Assembly: GCA_946528555.1 (NCBI GenBank)
Contig: CAMMYS010000012.1
Span: 1 to 31,703 of the forward strand
Reading direction: 5' to 3'
DNA from: an uncultured Mycoplasmatota bacterium
Lineage (GTDB): Bacteria > Bacillota_I > Bacilli_A > RF39 > UBA660
DNA: 31,703 nucleotides
Shown here: positions 7,710 to 16,355 of the stretch, piece by piece
How the letters are laid out: each line of letters begins with the position of its first letter
Numbering within the stretch: the stretch's first letter is position 1
Position numbers and translations under genes: made by a program
Notes under the pieces: generated by a model
What the model was told of the DNA's origin: nothing
Seen by the model: only the letters and a program-made list of their open reading frames with translations
Databases searched by the model: none

Positions 7710-9852
7710 AATTGTTTGGATTTATAAGTGATAGAGAAACTTTTTCTTTCTCTTTATTAATATCAATTACATAACAAGTAACTATATCACCAACACTTAA
7801 TACTTCACTTGGATGTTTAATATATTTATTAGTTATTTTTGATATATGAACAAGTCCATCATTATGAAGTCCTATATCTATAAATGCACCAAAGTCTACA
7901 ACATTTCTAACAGTTCCTTGAAGGCTCATTCCTAAATTTAAATTATCTATTGTTAAAATATCACTTTTTAAAATAGGAGTTTCAAAATCATCTCTATAAT
8001 CTCTATTTGGACGTTTTAATGAATCAATTATATCTGTTAGAGTATAAACATCTATATCAAGTAATTCTTCTGTTTTCTTTAAATCTAATTCATCTAATTT
8101 AGCTGCTAATTCTTTTGAACCAATATCTTTTATAGACATATTTATATGATTTAATAATTTTAATGTTTTATCATAACTTTCTGTATGAATATTTGTTTCA
8201 TCTAGTGGATTGTCTCCATCTATTACTCTCATAAATCCTATTGATTGTTCATATGCTTTATCAGAAATTAGTTTTTTCTTTTTAAGTTCTTCTCTTGAAT
8301 TTATTTTTCCATGTTCTTCTCTATATTTAATTATTTTATCAATAATAGTTTTAGTAAGTCCTGAAATATATTTAAGTATAGAAGGGGAAGCAGTATTGAT
8401 GTTAACTCCTACATTATTAACACATTTTGATACAGTAAAATCTAAACTTTCTGATAATTTCTTTTGAGATACATCATGCTGATATTGACCAACACCAATA
8501 CTTTTAGGATCTATTTTAACTAATTCATTTAATGGATCTTGAAGTCTTCTTGCTATTGAAATAGCACTTCTTTTTTCAACTGTTAAATCTGGAAATTCAC
8601 TTATTGCAAGTGGACTTGCACTATATACACTAGCACCAGCTTCGGATACAATAGCATATTTACAATGACCTAATTCTTTTATAGTTTCAGAAACTAATTT
8701 TTCACTTTCACGAGATGCTGTTCCATTTCCAATAGCAACAATATCTACCTTGTATTTATCTATTAAATCTTTTAATACTTGTTTTGATTCTTCCCATTTG
8801 TTATGAGGTTCATGTGGATAAATAACTGATATATTTAAAACCTTAGAAGTAGGATCAACTACAGCTAATTTACAACCCGTTCTAAATGCTGGGTCAAAAC
8901 CAAGAACAGTTTTTTCTTTCATAGGTGCTATTAATAATAAATGCTCTAAATTATCTTTAAATACTTCTATTGAATCATCTTCACTTTTTAAAGTTAATTC
9001 ACTTCTAATTTCTCTTTCCATAGATGGACCAATAAGTCTTTTATATGAATCTTTAATAGCATCAATAACATATTCTTTAGTAGGAGAGTCCTTTTTAATA
9101 ATTTTAGATTCTAAATAACTTTCTATTTCATCAGTATTTACATCTATAGAAACATTAAGTATTTTTTCATTTTCACCTCTATTAATAGCAAGAACTCTAT
9201 GTGGTTTAATATATTTAACGTTTTCACTAAAATCATAATACATTTCATAAACTTTGTTTTCATCTTCTGCATTCTTTTTTAATTTAGAAACTATAATACC
9301 ATTTTTATAAAAATAACTTCTTATCCATTTTCTATAATATGCATTATCACTTATCCATTCAGCAATAATATATTTAGCTCCTTCAATAGCATCATCAATA
9401 GTTTTAACATTTTCATTTAAGAATTTAGATACACTAGATTCATCAAACTTATCTGGAAAACTCATTATTATTTTAGCTAATGGTTCAAGTCCATTTTTAA
9501 TAGCTTCAGTAGCTTTAGTTTTCTTTTTCTCTTTAAATGGAGCATATATATCTTCAACTTCTACTAATTTTTTAGCATTCATAATATTTGTTTTAATTTC
9601 ATCAGTTAAAAGTCCTTTTTCATCAATTAATCTTATAACATCTTCTTTTCTTTTTAATAAATTTACTTCATATTCATAGTGATTAGATATAACTCTTATT
9701 TGTTCTTCATCTAAAGCACCTGTTGCTTCTTTTCTATATCTAGCAATAAATGGAATAGTATTTCCATCTTCTAAAAGTTTTAAAACACTTTCAATTTGTT
9801 TAGAACTAATATTTAATTCAGAACTAACTTCGTCGATTATTTTTGTATTCAT
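7708..9852 (-). CDS. tex: RNA-binding transcriptional accessory protein Tex
   Basis: A 714-residue Tex protein of usual length. The N-terminal helical region contains TIPFIARYRKEATGALDEEQ. A YqgF-homologous RNase H-like domain contains VLGFDPAFRTGCKLAVVD (about 318-335). A double helix-hairpin-helix follows (GVNINTASPSILKYISGL onward), then a C-terminal S1 RNA-binding domain (LQGTVRNVVDFGAFIDIG...GLVHISKI). Tex binds nucleic acid and influences transcription; its exact biochemical role remains unsettled in the family. The ribosome site on the minus strand is AAAGGAG (complement of 9858-9864). Divergent from the cysteine peptidase gene; ends in the bidirectional terminator. Confidence 0.96.
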   Translation of the reverse strand: MNTKIIDEVSSELNISSKQIESVLKLLEDGNTIPFIARYRKEATGALDEEQIRVISNHYEYEVNLLKRKEDVIRLIDEKGLLTDEIKTNIMNAKKLVEVEDIYAPFKEKKKTKATEAIKNGLEPLAKIIMSFPDKFDESSVSKFLNENVKTIDDAIEGAKYIIAEWISDNAYYRKWIRSYFYKNGIIVSKLKKNAEDENKVYEMYYDFSENVKYIKPHRVLAINRGENEKILNVSIDVNTDEIESYLESKIIKKDSPTKEYVIDAIKDSYKRLIGPSMEREIRSELTLKSEDDSIEVFKDNLEHLLLIAPMKEKTVLGFDPAFRTGCKLAVVDPTSKVLNISVIYPHEPHNKWEESKQVLKDLIDKYKVDIVAIGNGTASRESEKLVSETIKELGHCKYAIVSEAGASVYSASPLAISEFPDLTVEKRSAISIARRLQDPLNELVKIDPKSIGVGQYQHDVSQKKLSESLDFTVSKCVNNVGVNINTASPSILKYISGLTKTIIDKIIKYREEHGKINSREELKKKKLISDKAYEQSIGFMRVIDGDNPLDETNIHTESYDKTLKLLNHINMSIKDIGSKELAAKLDELDLKKTEELLDIDVYTLTDIIDSLKRPNRDYRDDFETPILKSDILTIDNLNLGMSLQGTVRNVVDFGAFIDIGLHNDGLVHISKITNKYIKHPSEVLSVGDIVTCYVIDINKEKEKVSLSLINPNN

Positions 9853-9876
9853 ATTTTCTCCTTTGCGTACCCATTT

Positions 9877-9885
9877 ATTTTATCA
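9877..9885 (-). promoter_or_regulatory. Possible extended -10 promoter of tex
   Basis: On the minus strand TGATAAAAT (complement of 9877-9885) gives a TGn-extended -10 of TAAAAT, about 25 bases upstream of the tex start. No good -35 is visible. Confidence 0.4.
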
Positions 9886-9928
9886 AAAAAATATTGGTTT
9901 TGGTATACGTAATATGCTTGATTTTACA

Positions 9929-9957
9929 TTGACTGAAGTGCCTAATTAGTGTAAAAT
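9929..9957 (+). promoter_or_regulatory. Promoter of the protease/scaffold operon
   Basis: TTGACT at 9929-9934, 17-base spacer, TAAAAT at 9952-9957, 21 bases before the GTG start. Confidence 0.65.
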
Positions 9958-9978
9958 TATATTAGAATAGGTGAGAAT

Positions 9979-11994
9979 GTGAAGAGACTTAAAAATATAT
10001 TAATTATCTTTATATGTTTTTTAATGTTATGTAGTTTTACTAATAGTGAAACTGCTTCTTTAGATTACATTCCACTTAATGAATTGAATAATAAGAGTGG
10101 CGCTAATGAATGGACAACGCTATCTTCTTATGATTCAAGAAATGTTATAGATACATTTAATAATCAATCAAATAAGAATCAAAGTTCTTTGAGTGTATGC
10201 TGGGCATTCTCATCTAATAGTGTTATAGAAGCATATATGAAAAAGATTAAGAATCTTACTTATAATTTATCTGAAAATCAACCAGAATATGTATCTAGAT
10301 ATTTAGGAGATACTACTAACTTTGGATCAGCTAATTCAACATTTAATACTGTAAAGTATTTATTTTATAATGCTGCTCCAATGGATGAAACCACTTTTGA
10401 ACCTAGTGGTTATTTTACTTCTTTAAAGACAAAATCTCTTAATCAATATTTAAACATTTCAAATAGTCCATTTGATATTAGAGAAACAAGAATATTTAAT
10501 GCTTTAAATATTAAATCATTACTTGCTGATTATACTCCAGATCAAATACAAAATTATATGAATCAATATAATAGTAATATTAAAGAATATATCTACAAAT
10601 ATGGCGCTGTTATGAGTGTTATTCATACTGATAGTGCATTCTTTGTATCAAATAAGAATGGTGGATATGGTTGGTGTTATAACAACGGAAGTAAGGAAGA
10701 AAGTGAATACAAAGGAACAGCCCATGCAGTTACTATAATTGGATGGGATGATAACTATGTGTGGAATGGTAACAATCCTGCTCCTTATAAAGGTGCTTGG
10801 TTAGCTGCTAATTCATGGGGAACTAATACAACATTCTTCTATATTTCTTATTATGATTTATCAGTTGTTAAGAGTTTAATTGGTATATCTAGTATTGAAT
10901 TAAATAATAATAAAGTTAAATATAATAATAGTTATTTAGTAGGTGAATCTAGTAATTATAAGAGTTCTTATGGTGATAATAGAGAAAGATATTATAATAG
11001 AACTAATACATCTACAACAAGTGAAACATTTACTTATTATATTGGTGATGATAGTGAAAAATTATATACAGCTAAATTATTCTATTTAGGATTTAATAAT
11101 AGTACTACACCAACAAAAGATTTAAAAGTTAAAATAGAATTTCCTGACTTAAATGTTTATACTACTAAAACTATTTTACCAGGTATAAATACATATACTT
11201 TTAGTAATGCTAATTTGAGTGGAAATGTTAAAGTAAAAGTAAGTATAGTTAGTCCAACAAATTTAAATATTGCTAATATGTTATATGCAGTTGAATTATT
11301 TACTAAGAGTTCTAATAATAATTCTAAGATTGTTGTTAAACCTAGAACAGAGTTTACAAATACAATTAATGTAAGTACTGTATATGATATTGTTACAAAG
11401 AATATGGATTCTTATGAAAAAGCTAATTATTCAATTAATGTATACGATGCTAATGGAAAAGATGTAACAAGTAATTTTACTGTTACTAAAAAAGATATGG
11501 CATTTGAAAGTGCTAGGGTAACGCTTCAACAAAAAACAAAATTATCTACAGGACTTATTACAATAAAAGCAACTGCTGGTGGAACAATTGGTAGAGATTT
11601 AGATATAGATGGAACAAATAAAATTGTTAAAAAGATTCCATATAATACAACAGTAAATACTTTAATTAATAAAGTTAGTGCTGGAAGCGTAAGTGTTATT
11701 AATAGTTCGAATACATCTTTATCAGGAAATTCTTTAGTTAAAAATGGTCACAAATTAAAAGTTGTAACTGATACAGGAACATATACATATGATATATCTG
11801 TAATGGGTGATGTTAATGGTGATGGTGAAATAGATATAAGTGATGCGATGAAAATAGTTGCTTATATCGTAAGAGGATCATCATTAGGATCTAAAGTATA
11901 TAGCTATTCTGCAGATGTTACAAATGATAATGAAATAGATATAAGCGATGCTTCAAAAATAGTAGCACACATAGTAAGAGGAGTTGAATTGTGA
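9979..11994 (+). CDS. Secreted C1 (papain-like) cysteine peptidase with C-terminal dockerin
   Basis: A 671-residue protein beginning with a signal peptide (basic MKRLKN, then a hydrophobic core to about 20). The papain-like domain (about 35-310) shows a complete catalytic set: Q68 (oxyanion), C74 in SVCWAFSS, H249 in GTAHAVTIIGWDD and N278 in AANSWG. A beta-rich region (about 320-600) follows, consistent with the lectin-like domain common after this peptidase type. At about 609-671 there is a type I dockerin: two Ca-binding repeats, GDVNGDGEIDISDAMKIVAY and ADVTNDNEIDISDASKIVAH. Dockerins bind cohesins, so the enzyme should be held on a partner. The next gene overlaps by one base and encodes a membrane-anchored protein with a cohesin-like N-terminus. 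Start GTG 9979; AGGTGA at 9969-9974 is closer than usual (4 bases). Substrate unknown. Confidence 0.9.
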   Translation: MKRLKNILIIFICFLMLCSFTNSETASLDYIPLNELNNKSGANEWTTLSSYDSRNVIDTFNNQSNKNQSSLSVCWAFSSNSVIEAYMKKIKNLTYNLSENQPEYVSRYLGDTTNFGSANSTFNTVKYLFYNAAPMDETTFEPSGYFTSLKTKSLNQYLNISNSPFDIRETRIFNALNIKSLLADYTPDQIQNYMNQYNSNIKEYIYKYGAVMSVIHTDSAFFVSNKNGGYGWCYNNGSKEESEYKGTAHAVTIIGWDDNYVWNGNNPAPYKGAWLAANSWGTNTTFFYISYYDLSVVKSLIGISSIELNNNKVKYNNSYLVGESSNYKSSYGDNRERYYNRTNTSTTSETFTYYIGDDSEKLYTAKLFYLGFNNSTTPTKDLKVKIEFPDLNVYTTKTILPGINTYTFSNANLSGNVKVKVSIVSPTNLNIANMLYAVELFTKSSNNNSKIVVKPRTEFTNTINVSTVYDIVTKNMDSYEKANYSINVYDANGKDVTSNFTVTKKDMAFESARVTLQQKTKLSTGLITIKATAGGTIGRDLDIDGTNKIVKKIPYNTTVNTLINKVSAGSVSVINSSNTSLSGNSLVKNGHKLKVVTDTGTYTYDISVMGDVNGDGEIDISDAMKIVAYIVRGSSLGSKVYSYSADVTNDNEIDISDASKIVAHIVRGVEL

Positions 11995-14126
11995 TGAAAA
12001 AGATTAAATTTTTTATGATGATTGTTGCTCTTATATTAGTACCAAATATAGTTCTTGCAAGTACTTATTCATTAAATCTAGATTGTCCTAGTACAGTAAG
12101 TGCTGGTGAAAATGTATCTTGTAAGTTAACTGGTACACTTGATGGAAGTATTACTTCAATTAGAGGTAAACTATCACAAGAAGGATTATCTGGGATTACA
12201 TTTAATAGTACATTAACTTGTAATCCATGTAATTCACAAGAGTTCAATGTAAGTGGATTATCTGGGACAAGTGCTAATATTGGTACTATTAATTTAACAA
12301 TACCAATTGGTTCTGCACCAAATACTACATTTAGAGTAATAGTTAATAATATTTATGGTACTTCAGCTGAAAGTAATGATATATCACATGGTGGTTTATC
12401 AGCTACTATGAGAGTTAAATCAACTGATAGTACTTTATCAAGCATAACTGTAGGTAAATATGAATTATCTCCTAAATTTAGTAGTAATGTTTATTCATAC
12501 AAAGTTATGGCTGATGATATAGCTAAAATAACTATTAATGCAACAAGTACAGATGGACATGCAACAATAACTGGAATAGGTGAGAAATCATTAAAATATG
12601 GTGATAATACATTTACTATTGTTTCTAAGAGTGAATCTGGAGATGAAAAGAAATATAAAATTATTATTAATAGATTTGACTCAAGAGATAAAGTTAATAC
12701 TTTAGATAACTTAGTAGTTGAAGGTTATGATTTAGATAAAACATTTGATCCTAATGAAACTAAATATGATGTAACTGTAGAATCAAATGTTAAGAGTGTT
12801 AAAATTACATCTGAAAGAACAAATGCGCTTGATTCTAATAAACCAAAATCAACTTATGTTAAGAAATATGGTAATAGAACTGTATCACTTGATTATGGAT
12901 TAAATAAAGTTCAAATTAAAGTAAGAGCAGAAAATGAAGTAGTTAAAACTTATACAATTAATATTACAAGAATTGATGATAGAGATCCTAATAATTATTT
13001 AAAAACATTAGATATAAGTAGTGCTAAATATATATTTAAAAAAGATGTTACTAATTATTCATTAAATGTTGAAAATAGTGTTAGTGTTGTAAGTATTAAT
13101 GCAGTAGCTGAAAGTGATAAGGCTACAGTTGATTCTATTACTAGACTTGAATTAAAAGAAGGTAATAATAAGTTTGTTATTAAAGTAACTGCTGAAAATG
13201 AACAAGAAAGAGAATACGATATAACTATTAATAGATTAAAAGAAGGTATTTCAATTGAAGAAGTTGAAAGCATTACATATTTTAAACAATTAAAAGTTAT
13301 GAATAAACCAGTTAAGTTTAATCAAAAAACTACTCAATATGAGGTTCCAATTACAACGGATACATCTTTAACATTTGAATATGAGTTATTTGATGGTGCT
13401 AGTGGTACTATTGAATTAAAAGGTAGTACAATTGGACCAATTAAATTAGGAACTGGTAAGAAAGATGTTAATTTATCTCCAATAATTGATGGTTCTATAA
13501 TATTTGTAAATGTTACAAGTGCTGAAGGTTATTCAAGAACATATACATTTACAGCTAAAACAGCTGATTATTATATTGGTGATTTAGATATACCTGAAGA
13601 GAAATTTGAAATTCACTGGACTTGGCAATTAATTGTTGCTCTTGTATCTTGCTTAATTATTCTTTGCGAATTTGGTTACATGATCTACTTTGCTATTAAA
13701 AAGGGTGGAATTGAAAATAAGAGAGATGAAGTTAGAAGAACTATTGAAGGTGGAATAGAAGAGGCTAAGAAACTTCCTCAAAAGAATGAACTTAGAAGAG
13801 AACAAAGAGCTGCTGCAGCTAAATTAAAACAAGAGGAAAAAGCTAAAAAAGCTGAACAAAAGAAATTAGAAGCAGAACAAAGAAAGAAACAAAGAGAGCA
13901 AGATAAACTTGATAGAATAGAAAATAAAAAGAATGAAAAGATTCTTAAAGAACAAGAGAAAGCTATTGAAGAAGAAAAGAAAAAAATAGCTAAAGAAGCT
14001 GAAAAGGCTGAAAAAGAATATATTGCTTCTCTTGAAAAATCATTGTATGGTGATAAAGATAAACCTAAAGAAGAAAAAGGTGAATCTAAACCAGAAGAAA
14101 AACCAAAAGAAAAAACTCAAGAATAA
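11994..14126 (+). CDS. Membrane-anchored cohesin-like/cadherin-like scaffold protein
   Basis: About 710 residues. ATG 11994 overlaps the peptidase stop by one base; a GTG at 11991 is an alternative start at better distance from AAGAGGAG (11976-11983). A signal peptide (about 1-22) is followed by a beta domain (about 24-140) with paired Cys (CPSTVSAGENVSC, CNPC) and the pattern GTINLTIPIGSAPNTTFRV, which resembles the later strands of cohesin domains; this is a weak-sequence inference. Then come three clear cadherin-like beta-sandwich repeats (PF12733-type, about 143-225, 228-325, 330-415) and a divergent fourth (about 425-520), a membrane helix (about 543-567), and a cytoplasmic Lys/Glu/Ala-rich coiled-coil tail. 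Translational coupling to a dockerin-bearing protease suggests a cell-surface dock. It ends in a strong terminator. Confidence 0.82.
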   Translation: MKKIKFFMMIVALILVPNIVLASTYSLNLDCPSTVSAGENVSCKLTGTLDGSITSIRGKLSQEGLSGITFNSTLTCNPCNSQEFNVSGLSGTSANIGTINLTIPIGSAPNTTFRVIVNNIYGTSAESNDISHGGLSATMRVKSTDSTLSSITVGKYELSPKFSSNVYSYKVMADDIAKITINATSTDGHATITGIGEKSLKYGDNTFTIVSKSESGDEKKYKIIINRFDSRDKVNTLDNLVVEGYDLDKTFDPNETKYDVTVESNVKSVKITSERTNALDSNKPKSTYVKKYGNRTVSLDYGLNKVQIKVRAENEVVKTYTINITRIDDRDPNNYLKTLDISSAKYIFKKDVTNYSLNVENSVSVVSINAVAESDKATVDSITRLELKEGNNKFVIKVTAENEQEREYDITINRLKEGISIEEVESITYFKQLKVMNKPVKFNQKTTQYEVPITTDTSLTFEYELFDGASGTIELKGSTIGPIKLGTGKKDVNLSPIIDGSIIFVNVTSAEGYSRTYTFTAKTADYYIGDLDIPEEKFEIHWTWQLIVALVSCLIILCEFGYMIYFAIKKGGIENKRDEVRRTIEGGIEEAKKLPQKNELRREQRAAAAKLKQEEKAKKAEQKKLEAEQRKKQREQDKLDRIENKKNEKILKEQEKAIEEEKKKIAKEAEKAEKEYIASLEKSLYGDKDKPKEEKGESKPEEKPKEKTQE

Positions 14127-14139
14127 CTCTTGAGTTTTT
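14111..14139 (+). terminator. Terminator of the protease/scaffold operon
   Basis: Twelve-base stem AAAAACTCAAGA (14111-14122) / TCTTGAGTTTTT (14128-14139), five-base loop, T-run. Confidence 0.9.
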
Positions 14140-14146
14140 AATTAAT

Positions 14147-14178
14147 AAAAAAACTCAAGTAAACTTGAGTTATTTTTT
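14147..14178. terminator. Bidirectional terminator 3' of tRNA-Ser
   Basis: AACTCAAG (14152-14159) / CTTGAGTT (14164-14171) with a TAAA loop, an A-run to the left (U-run for the minus-strand tRNA) and a T-run to the right. It is a second hairpin of nearly the same stem sequence as the operon terminator 13 bases upstream. Confidence 0.75.
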
Positions 14179-14181
14179 ATA

Positions 14182-14272
14182 TGGCGGAGACAGAGAGATT
14201 TGAACTCTCGCGCCAGTTTCCCGACCTACACCCTTAGCAGGGGCGCCTCTTCAGCCTCTTGAGTATGTCTCC
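14182..14272 (-). tRNA. tRNA-Ser(GCT)
   Basis: On the minus strand the 91-base gene runs from GGAGACAT to an encoded CCA end. The acceptor stem is GGAGAC / GTCTCC, the D-arm is AGAGGCTGAAGAGG, and the anticodon loop CTGCTAA gives GCT (complement of 14236-14238). A long class II variable arm (GTCGGGAAACTGGC) and a T-arm with GTTCAAATC follow. It reads AGT/AGC, the dominant serine codons here. It has its own promoter and a terminator. Confidence 0.96.
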
Positions 14273-14287
14273 AAAGTCCTCATAAAA

Positions 14288-14316
14288 ATAATACATTAAT
14301 ATTGATAATAAGTCAA
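14288..14316 (-). promoter_or_regulatory. Promoter of tRNA-Ser
   Basis: On the minus strand TTGACT (complement of 14311-14316), 17-base spacer, TATTAT (complement of 14288-14293), 15 bases before the tRNA 5' end. Confidence 0.75.
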
Positions 14317-14323
14317 GAAAATC

Positions 14324-14352
14324 TTGAAATATTGAGCTATTTTTGATATGAT
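14324..14352 (+). promoter_or_regulatory. Promoter of the 77-residue membrane protein gene
   Basis: TTGAAA at 14324-14329, 17-base spacer, TATGAT at 14347-14352. It is back to back with the tRNA-Ser promoter; the two -35 elements lie within a TCAAGA-AAA-TCTTGA dyad (14313-14327). Confidence 0.7.
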
Positions 14353-14379
14353 TTATTTATAAACATAAGGAAGTGCAAT

Positions 14380-14613
14380 ATGGATAATAATGCAAATTTA
14401 AACAATAACACTACTGCATTAACAGAAGAGCAAAAAGAAGAAGTACTATTACAAACTATAAAAATGGAACCTATTTTAGAAACAACTGAATTAAAAGAAG
14501 ATGCAGTAGACACTGAAAAAAAGAAAATAAAAGCTACTAATATACTATTAATAATTATAGTTTTGGTTTTAGTTGGGGTTCTTGGATTTGTTTTATACAA
14601 GTTTGTATTATAA
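14380..14613 (+). CDS. Small tail-anchored membrane protein, unknown
   Basis: A 77-residue protein: an acidic, Asn/Glu-rich soluble part (1-49), a KKKIK stretch, and one C-terminal membrane helix (about 53-75) ending almost at the C-terminus. It has no signal peptide, so the N-terminus should stay in the cytoplasm (tail-anchored topology). AAGGAAG at 14367-14373 precedes ATG 14380, with a good promoter upstream and a terminator downstream, which supports a real monocistronic gene. I do not recognise a family. It stands just before gltX but is transcribed separately. Confidence 0.75.
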   Translation: MDNNANLNNNTTALTEEQKEEVLLQTIKMEPILETTELKEDAVDTEKKKIKATNILLIIIVLVLVGVLGFVLYKFVL

Positions 14614-14614
14614 G

Positions 14615-14637
14615 ACAAGACTTAAAAGTCTTGTTTT
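14615..14637 (+). terminator. Terminator of the small membrane protein gene
   Basis: ACAAGACT / AGTCTTGT stem (14615-14622 with 14627-14634), TAAA loop, T-run to 14637. Confidence 0.8.
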
Positions 14638-14659
14638 AATTTGCAAAATATTATATAAT
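14631..14659 (+). promoter_or_regulatory. Probable gltX promoter, overlapping the upstream terminator
   Basis: TATAAT at 14654-14659; the sequence 17 bases upstream is TTGTTT (14631-14636), inside the descending arm of the preceding terminator. The -10 and the bases after it (TATAATCTTAACGATT) are identical to the rpoD promoter at 25704-25719. Confidence 0.55.
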
Positions 14660-14681
14660 CTTAACGATTGAGGTGAAACAT

Positions 14682-16319
14682 ATGACAAATGAAGATTTAG
14701 CTAATTTATTATATCCAGATGTTGATAAAACAATTGAGGATTTAGAAAAAATGTATCCAGAAAGGAATTTACCAGAAGGAGCAGAAGTATGTAGATTTGC
14801 ACCATCACCAACTGGTAGAATGCATATGGGTAATTTATATGCATCATTTATTCCTGAAGTTATTGCTCATCAATCAAAAGGTGTATTTATTTTAAGAATA
14901 GAAGATACTGATAATAAAAGAGCAATAGAAAATGGTATTGAATTAATATTAAATGATTTAGAACATTATAATTATATTGTTGATGAACATCCAATTAAGG
15001 GTGGAGAATATGGACCATATATTCAAACTAAGAGAACAGATATATATCATATTGTTGCTAAGTATTTAGTTAGTATTGGAAGAGCATATCCTTGTTTTTG
15101 TTCTGAAGAAGATTTAGATAATATGAGAAAACATCAAGAAGAAAGAAAACAAAGAATTGGATATTATGGAAAATATGCTAAATGTAGAGATTTAAGCTAT
15201 GAAGAAGTTAAAAAACATATTGATAATGGAGATAAATGGGTTTTAAGATTAAAATCAATGGGTGATTTTGAAAAGAAAATAGTTTTTAAAGATTTAGTAA
15301 AGGGTACTATTGAATTACCTGAAAATGATATTGATCAAGTAATAGTAAAATCTGATGGAATTCCTCCATATGCATTTGCTCATGTTTGTGATGATCATTT
15401 TATGAGAGTTACAACAGTTACAAGAGATGATTCATATATATCATCAGTTCCTTATCATTTAGAGTTATGGGATGCTTGTGGATTTAAAGCACCTAGATTT
15501 GCTCATTTATTACCATTAAATATTAAAGATGGAAATACAATAAGAAAAATCAGTAAAAGAAAAGATCCAGAAGCAGCAGTTTCTTTCTATCATGAAAGAG
15601 GAATACCTGTAGAAGCAATTAAATTATATTTTGCTACTATTATGAATTCTAGCTTTGAAGAATGGTTACTTCAAAATCCAGATAAATCATATAGAGATTT
15701 TACTTTTTCATTTGATAAGATGAGTAAGAGTGGACCATTATTTGATTTAGAAAAGATTAATAATATTTCTAAGAATTATATATCTAGATTAACAGCTAAA
15801 GAATTATATGATAATTTACTAACTTGGGCTAAAGAATTTGATGCTGATTTTGCTAAGTTAATTGAAGATAATAAAGAATATACAACAAATATATTAAATA
15901 TTGAAAGAGAACAAGCTAAACCAAGAAAAGATTTTGGTTGCTATTCAGAAATTAAATCATTTATATGGTATATGTTTGAAGAATTATTTACTCCTGAAAC
16001 ATATGAGTGGGGTAAAATAAATAATATAGATGATATTAAAGATATATTAGATAAATACTTCAATAATTATTATGATGAAAATGATGATAAAGATACTTGG
16101 TTTAATAAGATGAAAGAATTAACTGACTCTTTAGATGGATATACAAGCAATATGAAAGAGTATAAAGCTGAACCTGATAAATATAAAGGAAATGTAGCTG
16201 ATATTAGTACTGTTATAAGAGTTGCTGTTACATCTAAAGCTAATACACCAGATCTTTATGAAATAATGAAATTATTAGGCAAAGAAACATTATTAAAGAG
16301 AATTAATGTTATAAAATAA
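14682..16319 (+). CDS. gltX: Glutamate--tRNA ligase
   Basis: About 545 residues. The ATG at 14682 is preferred over an in-frame GTG at 14673, because that GTG lies within the ribosome site AGGTGA (14671-14676). A class I synthetase: the HIGH-type motif is HMGN at residues 48-51 within APSPTGRMHMGNLY, and the KMSKS-type motif is KISKR at 289-293. The insertion with CFCSEEDLDNMRKHQEER is typical of GluRS. It charges tRNA-Glu (possibly tRNA-Gln as well if a Gat amidotransferase is present; not determinable here). It is longer than the usual 470-490 residues, the extra length being in the C-terminal anticodon-binding half. Followed closely by a GNAT gene. Confidence 0.94.
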   Translation: MTNEDLANLLYPDVDKTIEDLEKMYPERNLPEGAEVCRFAPSPTGRMHMGNLYASFIPEVIAHQSKGVFILRIEDTDNKRAIENGIELILNDLEHYNYIVDEHPIKGGEYGPYIQTKRTDIYHIVAKYLVSIGRAYPCFCSEEDLDNMRKHQEERKQRIGYYGKYAKCRDLSYEEVKKHIDNGDKWVLRLKSMGDFEKKIVFKDLVKGTIELPENDIDQVIVKSDGIPPYAFAHVCDDHFMRVTTVTRDDSYISSVPYHLELWDACGFKAPRFAHLLPLNIKDGNTIRKISKRKDPEAAVSFYHERGIPVEAIKLYFATIMNSSFEEWLLQNPDKSYRDFTFSFDKMSKSGPLFDLEKINNISKNYISRLTAKELYDNLLTWAKEFDADFAKLIEDNKEYTTNILNIEREQAKPRKDFGCYSEIKSFIWYMFEELFTPETYEWGKINNIDDIKDILDKYFNNYYDENDDKDTWFNKMKELTDSLDGYTSNMKEYKAEPDKYKGNVADISTVIRVAVTSKANTPDLYEIMKLLGKETLLKRINVIK

Positions 16320-16355
16320 CAAGGTTTTATCTTGCTATTTTTGATAGGAGAAAAT

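Noticed and set aside
14673..14681. GTG start for gltX nine bases upstream of the ATG
   Set aside because: This GTG is part of the AGGTGA ribosome-binding site of the ATG at 14682.
16319..16341. Hairpin between gltX and the GNAT gene as a terminator
   Set aside because: The stem has an A-C mismatch and only about six pairs; too weak to list as a firm terminator, though partial termination is possible.
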